Virus record (IMG/VR): IMGVR_UViG_3300024306_000079 | Coordinates: 1-26,014 of that record | Length of the DNA stretch: 26,014 nt | Source of the DNA: a virus | Reading direction: 5' to 3' (one strand) | In this document: positions 5,663 through 11,527 of the stretch, piece after piece | Position numbering within the stretch: position 1 is the first letter of the stretch | Layout: the number at the start of each line of letters is the position of its first letter | Notes under the pieces: model-generated | Databases searched by the model: none | What the model was told of the DNA's origin: nothing | What the model saw: the letters and a program-made list of their open reading frames with translations, nothing else | Made by a program: the position numbers and the translations under genes

Positions 5663-5940
5663 AGCGACTTTCACTCAACATCGACGAGCGCGTTTGCATC
5701 GCTTGCGGCGGCAACACCAGGAACCCGCTGTACTGCGCCAAGTGCTATGACCGGACACCGGCCGGACGGGCGGATAAGTGCCGGGCAACAATGCTGTCGA
5801 GATACCGCCGTGTTGCTGATGGTGGTCCATGTCGGCACTGCGTTCACTGGGAGCATCGCTGCCTGCTCGGCTTTCCAGAAGCTGGAACGCTCCACGCAGA
5901 AGGGTGCGCTGCCAGGGAAGTTGAAGGTGTGCTAGAGTAG
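5659..5940 (+). CDS. Two-cluster Cys (zinc-binding) protein
   Basis: A 93-residue protein with two likely metal sites: C13-x2-C16 and C26-x2-C29 form a zinc ribbon (CIAC and CAKC), and C58, C61, C68 and C83 form a second cluster around CVHW and FPEAG. The second cluster has nearly the same spacing as in the preceding protein, so the two share a module. ATG 5659 is chosen because it overlaps the preceding stop (ATGA); ATG 5638 would add 7 residues. The last codons (GTGCTAGAGTAG) contain a sequence resembling an extended -10 box, 24 bases before the polymerase start. Function unknown. Confidence 0.6.
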   Translation: MKRLSLNIDERVCIACGGNTRNPLYCAKCYDRTPAGRADKCRATMLSRYRRVADGGPCRHCVHWEHRCLLGFPEAGTLHAEGCAAREVEGVLE

Positions 5941-5963
5941 TACACGAACCCGCCCTACCAGGC

Positions 5964-7790
5964 ATGAAAATTCTCCAAGGCATCCAGCATCTCCACACCC
6001 TGGACGATGCCAAGCTCGTGGCGTTTGACGTTGAAACCACCGGGCTCCAGCCGAAGATCGGGGGATTGCGGTTGCTCCAGCTGGCTACGCCGGGACAAGA
6101 CCCTGTGGTGCTGGACTTTTGGGAGTTGTCCGACGAAAACCTGATTGAGCTGGAGCAGTTCTTCGAGGTGGAGCGGACCTGGGTTGCGCACAACGCGGTG
6201 TTTGATTTGGGGTGGTTGCAGGAGCACGAGCTGTATCCGCAGGGGCGCGTGCTCTGCACCATGCTCGCCAGTCGTGTACTAACCAACGGGCAGGTAAATG
6301 TAAAGCATGGCCTACAACATGTTGTGCGGCGCTATCTCAAACGCGAGATTTCGAAGGAAGAGCAGCGCAGCGATTGGTCCCAGGATCTGACGCTTAGTCA
6401 GATGGAATATGCGGCCACTGATGTGCTCGTGTTGCTGGATTTGTACCAGCAGATTGAGCAGCGGATGGCGGAAGGTATGCACTATCACGCTTGGTATCTG
6501 GAGTGCAATGCACTGCCGTCAATGGCGCAGTTGTGGCGAACTGGACTGCCATTTAACAAGCAGGATTTGGAAAAGGTAATCGAGGACCTGGATATTGAGC
6601 ACGTAGAACTTGGTGAGAAATTTATTGAGGATTTTGATGCTGCGCTGCCCGATGAGCACAAGCTCTGCCGGGGGATTGATGGGAAGCTGCTGTACCAGAC
6701 CAAGCCTGGGGCGAAGGGTAAGAAGCCGGATCCCAATGTCTTCAATCTCAATAGCCCGGTGCAGCTGCTGAAGAAGTTCACGGCGCTGCTGGGTAAGGCG
6801 CCGATGGATATGAAGTCCGAGAAGCCGAGTGCCAGTCGGTCTGCGCTCCAAGAGTATGTCGGCGATCACAAGGTGGTGGCTGACTACTTGCGGTGGAAGC
6901 GGGTGGAGAAGCGGCGGCAGATGGCCGAAACTCTGCTGAAGAATCTGGCGGATGATGGGTTTATCCGCGCCAGCTACCTGCAGATGGGGGCGGATACGGG
7001 GCGCATGAGTTGCATGAGTCCAAACCTTCAGCAGATTCCCAGGGATGTGCGGTTCCGGGCTTGTGTTCAAGCTCCAACTGGTTGGCGACTGGTAGTTGCG
7101 GACTATGGGCAGATGGAGTTGAGGTTGGCGGCGGCAGAAGCGCAGGATCCCTTAATGACCGAGGTGTTCCAGCAGGGGAAAGACCTTCATACGATTACGG
7201 CGACGCAGATTTACGGGGTCGCGGAGGATGAGGTTACGAAGGAGCAGCGGCAGGTCAGCAAGTCGGCCAACTTCGGACTTCTTTACGGGAGTGGGGCAAA
7301 AGGACTTAGGAATTACGCCGCAACAATGGGAATCCAGATGGATCTTGATGAGGCGGCGGAGGTGCGGAGGAAGTTCCACGCTGCATATAAAGGCATCGCC
7401 GAATGGCAGCAGCAAAATGCTCGCGCTGCTGATGCGGCTAAGGGGAATCCATCTATCCGCATACGCATCTCGGGCTTGCGGCGGTTTCTACCGGGTGAGA
7501 ACAACAAACTCACCACGCGCTGTAACACTCCAATCCAAGGAGCTGGTGCCGCCGTCCTCAAACTTACGCTTGGCAAACTGTGGCCGCTCCTTAGAGCCGA
7601 TGGGGAGGAGATTGTGCGCTTGGCCGGCGTGGTGCATGACGAGATCATCCTGCTCGTGAAAGAAGAACACGCCGACACTTGGGCGCTCCAGCTCCAGTCA
7701 GTTATGGAGGAAGCTGAAGCTCGTTGGTTGGATACGATTCCGCCGCTTGCCGAAGCTAAGGTCGGATTGAGCTGGGACCAGGCCAAGTGA
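5964..7790 (+). CDS. Family A DNA polymerase with 3'-5' proofreading exonuclease
   Basis: Probable replicative polymerase of the phage. The 608-residue product has a DEDDy exonuclease domain: FDVETTG with D22 and E24, HNAVFD with D81, and YAATD with Y149 and D153. The polymerase domain has motif A DYGQMELR (D380), motif B from R429 through K433 to Y441-G442 (KSANFGLLYG), and motif C HDE at 558-560. All catalytic residues are present. There is no 5' nuclease domain, as in T7-type enzymes; at 608 residues it is shorter than T7 polymerase and may lack a thioredoxin-binding loop. Motif A has Gly where most families have Ser (DYSQ). The GTG of the next gene overlaps the stop. Confidence 0.95.
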   Translation: MKILQGIQHLHTLDDAKLVAFDVETTGLQPKIGGLRLLQLATPGQDPVVLDFWELSDENLIELEQFFEVERTWVAHNAVFDLGWLQEHELYPQGRVLCTMLASRVLTNGQVNVKHGLQHVVRRYLKREISKEEQRSDWSQDLTLSQMEYAATDVLVLLDLYQQIEQRMAEGMHYHAWYLECNALPSMAQLWRTGLPFNKQDLEKVIEDLDIEHVELGEKFIEDFDAALPDEHKLCRGIDGKLLYQTKPGAKGKKPDPNVFNLNSPVQLLKKFTALLGKAPMDMKSEKPSASRSALQEYVGDHKVVADYLRWKRVEKRRQMAETLLKNLADDGFIRASYLQMGADTGRMSCMSPNLQQIPRDVRFRACVQAPTGWRLVVADYGQMELRLAAAEAQDPLMTEVFQQGKDLHTITATQIYGVAEDEVTKEQRQVSKSANFGLLYGSGAKGLRNYAATMGIQMDLDEAAEVRRKFHAAYKGIAEWQQQNARAADAAKGNPSIRIRISGLRRFLPGENNKLTTRCNTPIQGAGAAVLKLTLGKLWPLLRADGEEIVRLAGVVHDEIILLVKEEHADTWALQLQSVMEEAEARWLDTIPPLAEAKVGLSWDQAK

Positions 7791-7966
7791 TCGAGCTGGC
7801 GGAATATCTAGTAACGATGTGGCCTCGTCATGGGGCCACTCATGCTTTGTTTGTGGAAGCTCCAGATGCGTTCACGGCGCGGGAATATGCGCTGCGGATT
7901 TGCCCGGATCAGCATGTCGTCAGTATCCGCCGGACTACAGAGGCGGTCTCACCAGTAGTCTCGTGA
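7787..7966 (+). CDS. Unknown 59-residue protein after the polymerase
   Basis: A short gene found by reading the frame directly: GTG 7787 overlaps the polymerase stop (GTGA) and TGA ends at 7966. The product starts MIELAEYLVTMWPRHGATH and has a plausible alpha/beta pattern (ALFVEAPDAFTAREYALRI). The stop again overlaps the next GTG (GTGA at 7963). The chain of two GTGA junctions supports it over the longer overlapping frame from 7819. No family recognised. Confidence 0.6.
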   Translation: MIELAEYLVTMWPRHGATHALFVEAPDAFTAREYALRICPDQHVVSIRRTTEAVSPVVS

Positions 7967-8166
7967 GTCGCACCGGCAGGGAGATTGTGCTGGAGTGGTT
8001 GTATCGGGAAATTCGTGCGGCCAAAACGGCGGATTTGCAGCGTGCGGCCGCATTCCTGGAGTGGGCGCGGGGAATTAGGAAAGGATGCGCCAAGCAGCGG
8101 GGGAGTGCGCGGGTGTCCCAGTCCAATGCCTGGCGGAAAAATGTGGATGGGGATGTCCGGTGGTAG
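7963..8166 (+). CDS. Unknown small basic protein
   Basis: A 67-residue basic protein with a helical first half (REIVLEWLYREIRAAKTADL, then AAAFLEWARGIRKG) and a basic, polar tail. GTG 7963 overlaps the preceding stop; the upstream in-frame start at 7819 would run over nearly the whole neighbouring gene and gives a Cys/Gly-rich stretch unlike a real N-terminus. No family recognised; the charge suggests nucleic-acid contact but no motif proves it. Confidence 0.55.
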   Translation: MSRTGREIVLEWLYREIRAAKTADLQRAAAFLEWARGIRKGCAKQRGSARVSQSNAWRKNVDGDVRW

Positions 8167-8176
8167 GACTACTGCG

Positions 8177-8195
8177 ACACAGTATGCTATTGTGT
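8177..8195. promoter_or_regulatory. Operator-like palindrome upstream of the second RHH gene
   Basis: ACACAGTA (8177-8184), a TGC spacer, and TATTGTGT (8188-8195) form an inverted repeat that matches at 7 of 8 positions. It ends 20 bases before the ATG of the ribbon-helix-helix gene. It overlaps TGCTATTGT, which resembles an extended -10 element. The half-site ACACAGTA recurs at 8547-8554 before the next gene. Autoregulation by the RHH protein is inferred. Confidence 0.5.
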
Positions 8196-8215
8196 AGGAG
8201 AGTAGAGACAGGACT

Positions 8216-8491
8216 ATGCCGCTCCGCCACGGATCGAAAATTTATTGCCAGCTGCTGCTAGACGCCAACCGCTACAAACTGGCTGAGCAGTTGGCAGCGG
8301 CTGAGGGGAAAAAGGTGACGGGTATGTTGCGCGAAATGGTTTACGCGGCATTGGAAAAAGCCCTGCCAGCCTCCGAATACAAGGCGGCTCTTGCTGCTGA
8401 CGAAGCGGTTTGGAGAGAGTCGGTGAAAAAACGGGTTGAGGGAAGAATGCGCTCCAGGCAAGAACAAGGGGAGTCAGATAAAGACGCATAA
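8216..8491 (+). CDS. Ribbon-helix-helix-type DNA-binding protein
   Basis: A 91-residue protein whose first 50 residues fit the RHH layout: a strand (KIYCQLLLD), then helix (NRYKLAEQLAAAEG), a turn with KKVTG, and helix (MLREMVYAALEKAL). A charged helical tail follows (about 65-91), which may mediate oligomerisation. ATG 8216 lies after CAGGA. It is preceded by the palindrome at 8177-8195, the usual place for an autoregulated operator. A likely role is control of the small genes that follow; target genes are not shown by the sequence. Confidence 0.65.
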   Translation: MPLRHGSKIYCQLLLDANRYKLAEQLAAAEGKKVTGMLREMVYAALEKALPASEYKAALAADEAVWRESVKKRVEGRMRSRQEQGESDKDA

Positions 8492-8507
8492 GACTCAGTC
8501 GCACGTC

Positions 8508-8536
8508 TTCATAGTCTGGGGGAATTAAGATAAAAT
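8508..8536 (+). promoter_or_regulatory. Sigma-70-like promoter for the 8570 block
   Basis: TTCATA (8508-8513), 17 bases, TAAAAT (8531-8536). This is 4 of 6 and 5 of 6 matches to the bacterial consensus at optimal spacing, in a 78-base gap between genes. Transcription would begin near 8543, inside the dyad at 8539-8562. Confidence 0.5.
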
Positions 8537-8538
8537 CA

Positions 8539-8562
8539 TTAGGCTTACACAGTAAACACTAA
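8539..8562. promoter_or_regulatory. Dyad over the presumed transcription start
   Basis: TTAC-ACA-GTAA (8545-8555) is an exact short palindrome, flanked by TTAG (8539-8542) and CTAA (8559-8562) as an outer pair offset by one base. It contains ACACAGTA (8547-8554), the exact left half-site of the palindrome at 8177-8195. Its place just after the -10 box suggests an operator. Confidence 0.4.
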
Positions 8563-8569
8563 AAAAACG

Positions 8570-8779
8570 ATGACGCGCTACGCGATCATGGCCGGGGATC
8601 GGTGGATCACCGCCGTCTACCCCGATCAAACACTCCAAGTCACTACTCGCAAAGAAGATGCCTCCAGCTGGGGCACGCACGATCGTGCTGCTGCTGTTGC
8701 ACGTGTCGTTGCCGAATGCACCAGCAAAACCGTGGTGATTCATGCTGTTGAAGAACCTGCCTACCGAGGTGTGAAATGA
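8570..8779 (+). CDS. Unknown small protein
   Basis: A 69-residue protein with a beta-rich start (RYAIMAGDRWITAVYP, then LQVTTRKEDASSWG) and a helix plus strand near the end (AAAVARVVAECTSKTVVIHAV). This looks like a compact alpha/beta domain but I do not recognise it. It follows its own predicted promoter and dyad. The stop overlaps the next gene (ATGA at 8776). Confidence 0.55.
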   Translation: MTRYAIMAGDRWITAVYPDQTLQVTTRKEDASSWGTHDRAAAVARVVAECTSKTVVIHAVEEPAYRGVK

Positions 8780-9087
8780 ATCCGCTGCAGTGGGATCTCG
8801 ATCAGGAAGTTCAGCTCGGGGAAGGTGTATCGCGCACCAGCTCGGAGAAAGCAAAATTGTTTGAGCTGCGGATTTGGTTGCCGGGACAAGGTGCCATGCG
8901 CGATCTGGTGCGGGCGGAGTCGCTGAAGCAGGCGATCGAGTTTGCGCAGAATCGGTACCCGAAGTGCCGGGTAGAAGTGCCGGGTTCTGTTGCCGGGAAA
9001 CCTAAACTGGCGCGGTCATCCCCCGGTCCCAAAGAAAAGGCCCGGAGGCGTCTCAATCTTGTGGAGAAACAGCGTGAGCAAAACTGA
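8776..9087 (+). CDS. Unknown protein with basic C-terminal tail
   Basis: A 103-residue protein. The centre (FELRIWLPGQGAMRDLVRAESLKQAIEFA...) looks like a small alpha/beta domain with a strand, a loop and a helix; the last 30 residues are basic and Pro/Arg-rich (KPKLARSSPGPKEKARRR). The ATG overlaps the preceding stop. The next gene starts within its last codons. The basic tail may bind nucleic acid. Family not recognised. Confidence 0.55.
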   Translation: MNPLQWDLDQEVQLGEGVSRTSSEKAKLFELRIWLPGQGAMRDLVRAESLKQAIEFAQNRYPKCRVEVPGSVAGKPKLARSSPGPKEKARRRLNLVEKQREQN

Positions 9088-9247
9088 AGTGCCCCAGTGG
9101 GCAAAAGAAGCCTGGGGTCGCGTGATCGTTGACCAAAGTCGGGTTGATCTGCTGGAGCATCTTTATGCGTGGGATGGCCGGGATGACAAGTCTCATCCCT
9201 ACCATCACACCTATACCGGGCTATACGAGAAGTACAACGGCCGTTAA
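9074..9247 (+). CDS. Unknown small protein, last plus-strand gene of the left arm
   Basis: A 57-residue protein rich in Trp, Tyr and His (PQWAKEAWGRV, then HPYHHTYTGLYEKYNG). GTG 9074 is chosen for GGAG seven bases upstream; it overlaps the previous gene by 14 bases. The stop TAA (9245-9247) lies on the same TTAA as the stop of the minus-strand gene at 9244-9465. No family recognised. Confidence 0.55.
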   Translation: MSKTEVPQWAKEAWGRVIVDQSRVDLLEHLYAWDGRDDKSHPYHHTYTGLYEKYNGR

Positions 9248-9465
9248 GCCGAGTCTCGATCCAGTCCAAATTGGCTGGCTAGGTTGTCCGCTGCTTCGTG
9301 GATGGCCCAGTCGGCCTTTGTTCTTTCCAGCTGGTGCAGCGTGTTCAAGATCAACGCGGCCTCCAGCAGACCTCGATAATCGCCGGAATTGAAGCGGTCA
9401 ATCAGCCACTGGTCGGTGGCCGCTTTGTGAAAACTGGATTCGGTGGAGTGTTCGATGGGACGCAT
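9244..9465 (-). CDS. Unknown small helical protein, last gene of the minus-strand arm
   Basis: A 73-residue, largely helical protein (DQWLIDRFNSGDYRGLLEAALILNTL, then HQLERTKADWAIHEAADNLA). Size and helical content recall small cyanobacterial regulators such as NblA, but I cannot align the NblA signature, so no function is given. It starts 4 bases after the endolysin stop and probably shares its transcript. Its stop overlaps the stop of the plus-strand gene at 9074-9247. Confidence 0.55.
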   Translation of the reverse strand: MRPIEHSTESSFHKAATDQWLIDRFNSGDYRGLLEAALILNTLHQLERTKADWAIHEAADNLASQFGLDRDSA

Positions 9466-9469
9466 GGTT

Positions 9470-10594
9470 TTACGGGCGAATCTTTAAATACCAGCCTGTG
9501 TCGTTGCCGTCTACAAGCCACCTGGGCAGCCAGTTCTTACGCGAATAAGGTACTCCGGCTCCTCCTTTGTGGCTTATGTACCCACCGTGTACAAGATCCG
9601 CCTCCCCATACGGATCATTGTGTATGAAGTGAGTTGGTGTAACGCCAACTACGACACTCCAGTGACCTGTTCCTCCGGGGTTGGACACGTGATTTTTATG
9701 TAGCCAGCCCACAGGTGTTGGGTAGCCGTCAGTGATGAATTGCTCCAGCAAATCCTTGGTGCCTTCCATCTCGAAGCTGGCCTTCAGTCCCAGTGAGCGG
9801 AGGGCAGCAACTTGCGCGTTGGCATCGGTGGTGTCGCCGAAGCGGGCGCGGATTTTGTTGTACTCGTAATCGCCGGAGATCTTGCCGTAGTACCGGGCGA
9901 CCATTGCGCAGCTGGAGCTAAAGCACTGGCGGTAACCCTTGGGGCCGTCATCTGCTCCAAGCTGGTATTCGTATGGGACGCGGAGAATCTTTTCTTTGGC
10001 TTGCACTGGTGGCGTAGCTCCGGCGTGTTGATCCATCAGTTGGATTAACTTGCCGGCGTAGTTGGGATCGGTTGCGTAGCCTTCTTTGACAAGCCACTTT
10101 GCGGCTTCCTCGCGGGTGCCGGCGTTATTACATCCGCGATATTGCTTGTAGTCCTTGTACCAGCGCTCCACCAGATACATCACGCTGGAGAGCAGGTCCG
10201 GGAAGTCGATGAACTCAGCGGTGACCGTAATCCACTGGTTATTGATGAACTCTTGGGTTTTGGTGCCGGTGCCACTTCCCTTGAGGCCGAAGTAGTTGTT
10301 GCGGCCGGATACAAATTTCCCGTAGCCGGATTCGCAAGCCCACTGCGCTGCAACGAGTTCCGGGAATTTGGCACCAGCAACTCGGGCGGCTTCGAGTACG
10401 CCTTCCCAGGTATTTGGGAACTCGCTCTGCTTGCCGGCAACACTCCAGGTTTTGAACCAGCCTTGGTCGCGGCCGAGAATATGGGGATTCGCTTTGTCGA
10501 TGGCTTGCTCCAGCTCGGTGATGGCCGCAAGCTGGTGAGGTAGCGCTCTGTAGTAGCGGAAGAGATCAGCGAGGCGGATCTTGTTGGTAGCCAT
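9470..10594 (-). CDS. Two-domain endolysin: glucosaminidase plus C39-like peptidase
   Basis: Probable cell-wall lytic enzyme. Residues about 60-190 form a glucosaminidase domain: FPELVAAQWACESGYGK with E88 as the likely catalytic acid, RNNYFGLKG at 98-106, then the usual helical C-terminal half with YATDPNYAGKL at 173-183. After a linker (191-205) a papain-fold C39-like domain (206-374) shows C224 in QCFSSSCAMV, H311 in GHWSVVVG and N326/D327 in HNDPYG, the Cys-His-Asp/Asn order of that family. There is no signal peptide or membrane segment, so release would need a holin. A tail-associated lysin is an alternative, but the position after the fibre and next to a holin-like gene favours host lysis. 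Confidence 0.8.
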   Translation of the reverse strand: MATNKIRLADLFRYYRALPHQLAAITELEQAIDKANPHILGRDQGWFKTWSVAGKQSEFPNTWEGVLEAARVAGAKFPELVAAQWACESGYGKFVSGRNNYFGLKGSGTGTKTQEFINNQWITVTAEFIDFPDLLSSVMYLVERWYKDYKQYRGCNNAGTREEAAKWLVKEGYATDPNYAGKLIQLMDQHAGATPPVQAKEKILRVPYEYQLGADDGPKGYRQCFSSSCAMVARYYGKISGDYEYNKIRARFGDTTDANAQVAALRSLGLKASFEMEGTKDLLEQFITDGYPTPVGWLHKNHVSNPGGTGHWSVVVGVTPTHFIHNDPYGEADLVHGGYISHKGGAGVPYSRKNWLPRWLVDGNDTGWYLKIRP

Positions 10595-10751
10595 CGGACC
10601 AGGGAGCGTGAATACTCATGCCGCCATCAGGGAAATGTTTGATGACGGGTTCGGGAGAAGAAGGTTGCGCTTCGTGCCAGTCCTCGATGGCGCGATCCAG
10701 GCGAGGTTTCAGCGTGGCGTTGAACTTGTAGTCCTGTGCAGCTTTCTGCAC
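10566..10751 (-). CDS. Small ORF probably expressed as frameshift extension of the holin-like gene
   Basis: The frame runs from GTG 10751 (61 residues), but that GTG has no Shine-Dalgarno and the coding frame clearly continues upstream (ARFSTRDWRDDVQKAAQDYKF) to about 10805 with no ATG, GTG or TTG. At 10805-10811 the upstream gene has the heptamer A AAA AAG in the right phase; a -1 shift there leads directly into this frame and gives a 124-residue fusion. A CTG start before ARFSTRDW is another option, as is a one-base error in the A6 run. The end overlaps the endolysin start by 29 bases. Product: helical (LKPRLDRAIEDWHEA), then a Pro/Gly-rich tail. Confidence 0.5.
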   Translation of the reverse strand: MQKAAQDYKFNATLKPRLDRAIEDWHEAQPSSPEPVIKHFPDGGMSIHAPWSDGYQQDPPR

Positions 10752-10798
10752 GTCGTCGCGCCAATCCCTCGTGCTGAATCGCGCCAGCCAGGTTGTGC

Positions 10799-10939
10799 TT
10801 ACGGCTTTTTTCGGGCGACAACCTTGAGGACCATCACCAGCAGCTGGATCCAGCTGTTGCTGCGGATAGGAAGCAAAGCGATGATCTCGGAGCCGGCTGC
10901 GGCGAGGATTGCAATGACGGCAATGGTGGTCGGATCCAT
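10799..10939 (-). CDS. Small holin-like hydrophobic protein
   Basis: A 46-residue gene read directly from the sequence: ATG 10939, TAA ending at 10799. It has one clear membrane segment (TIAVIAILAAAGSEIIALL), a short polar turn with RSNS, a second hydrophobic stretch (WIQLLVMVLKVV) and a basic end (ARKKP). Size, two hydrophobic segments and place next to the endolysin fit a small holin or a lysis accessory, though it could be any small membrane protein. Its last codons contain the A AAA AAG heptamer that could fuse it to the frame at 10566-10751. Confidence 0.55.
   Translation of the reverse strand: MDPTTIAVIAILAAAGSEIIALLPIRSNSWIQLLVMVLKVVARKKP
10805..10811 (-). other. Candidate -1 ribosomal frameshift heptamer A AAA AAG
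   Basis: On the minus strand codons read CGA AAA AAG CCG TAA, so A AAA AAG is in the X XXY YYZ phase used in E. coli dnaX. AAGG lies 10 bases upstream, in the place of the stimulatory Shine-Dalgarno of dnaX. No convincing downstream stem was found by eye. Confidence 0.45.
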
Positions 10940-11036
10940 AGAAATCTGGAATCTCGCTGAAGTTTACCTGTACTAGATAAGAGTCGCCAGCTTTTAATAG
11001 TTTCTGTCGCTACCTTCTATGTAGTTACGTGCGGGT

Positions 11037-11363
11037 ATGGACCATCACATTGCGGGTGGTGAATACTTAAACAAAAAGGAAGCGAAGTTAAGATTTAGAC
11101 AAGATATCCTAAATAGCTGGGACCACAAGTGTGCTTACTGCGGAGACGATCTGGGTAGGATTGCAACTTTAGACCATGTACACCCTAAATCTAAGGGAGG
11201 ACTTACTACAAAAGGAAACCTTGTTCCGGCATGTTTTTCATGTAACATATCCAAATCCGATGTTCAGCCGTTCTCAAGCTGGTACCAACGTCAGTCCTTC
11301 TTCTGTGCGGATAAAGAACAAAAAATTTTAGCTTGGATGCGCGTCTTTACTGATGCCGCTTGA
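11037..11363 (+). CDS. HNH endonuclease, opposite strand to its neighbours
   Basis: A 108-residue HNH nuclease: CAYCG (Cys pair), LDHVHPKSKGG with the DH of the active site, NLVPAC and CNISKSD closing the zinc site. It has no extra DNA-binding module and resembles free-standing phage HNH endonucleases that act in homing. It is the only plus-strand gene within the minus-strand arm and is AT-rich (about 40% G+C in two hand-counted 60-base stretches), both signs of insertion. ATG 11037 lacks a Shine-Dalgarno. The 3' end overlaps the tiny minus-strand HTH gene by 17 bases. It could also serve packaging, as some HNH proteins do, but there is no terminase here. Confidence 0.85.
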   Translation: MDHHIAGGEYLNKKEAKLRFRQDILNSWDHKCAYCGDDLGRIATLDHVHPKSKGGLTTKGNLVPACFSCNISKSDVQPFSSWYQRQSFFCADKEQKILAWMRVFTDAA

Positions 11364-11493
11364 GATACGTTATAGCGGCTTCGTCCAGTGGGATATTGCG
11401 ATCCAGTCGATGCAACAGCGTTGTGTAGGGCAGCTTGTAGTGAGCGGCTACATCTTTGATGCTTTGGAAGCAGCGACCTTCTACCGTGTACAT
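11347..11493 (-). CDS. Tiny HTH protein facing the HNH gene
   Basis: A 48-residue gene read directly: ATG 11493, TAA ending at 11347. The product has the pattern of the DNA-binding repeat found with homing endonucleases (NUMOD/HTH type): FQSIKDVAAHYKL, then YTTLLHRLDRN and PLDEAITYL-like ending, where one helix holds the Ala-Ala and the next carries the recognition residues. A different minus-strand frame (11291-11518) is longer but gives a protein without structure. It overlaps the HNH gene tail to tail and is preceded by a perfect 5+5 palindrome at 11507-11518. It may be the specificity or control partner of the HNH gene, by inference. Confidence 0.55.
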   Translation of the reverse strand: MYTVEGRCFQSIKDVAAHYKLPYTTLLHRLDRNIPLDEAAITYLKRHQ

Positions 11494-11506
11494 AGTAAAC
11501 CTTAAA

Positions 11507-11518
11507 GTGGTCTACCAC
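11507..11518. promoter_or_regulatory. Palindrome GTGGTCTACCAC upstream of the tiny HTH gene
   Basis: GTGGT-CT-ACCAC is a perfect inverted repeat with a two-base centre, 13 bases before the ATG at 11493 (minus strand). This is the place expected for an operator of an autoregulated HTH protein. No clear -35 box was found. Confidence 0.4.
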
Positions 11519-11527
11519 GTTACCATA

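Noticed and set aside
5675-6286. Minus-strand open frame of 203 codons
   Set aside because: Antisense to the Cys protein and the polymerase exonuclease region, which have clear motifs; Ser/Arg/Thr/Cys-rich shadow.
7819-7962. Longer start for the gene ending at 8166
   Set aside because: It would overlap the 59-residue gene at 7787-7966 almost completely and gives a Cys/Gly-rich, unstructured N-terminus; GTG 7963 fits the junction style.
8490-8516. Weak hairpin AAGAC/GTCTT after the second RHH gene
   Set aside because: Only five pairs and no T-run; not enough for a terminator.
9244-9465. NblA-type phycobilisome degradation protein
   Set aside because: Size and helix content are similar but the conserved NblA pattern could not be aligned.
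11291-11518. 75-codon minus-strand frame
   Set aside because: Runs into the HNH gene and has no structure, while the neighbouring frame 11347-11493 gives a clear HTH protein.
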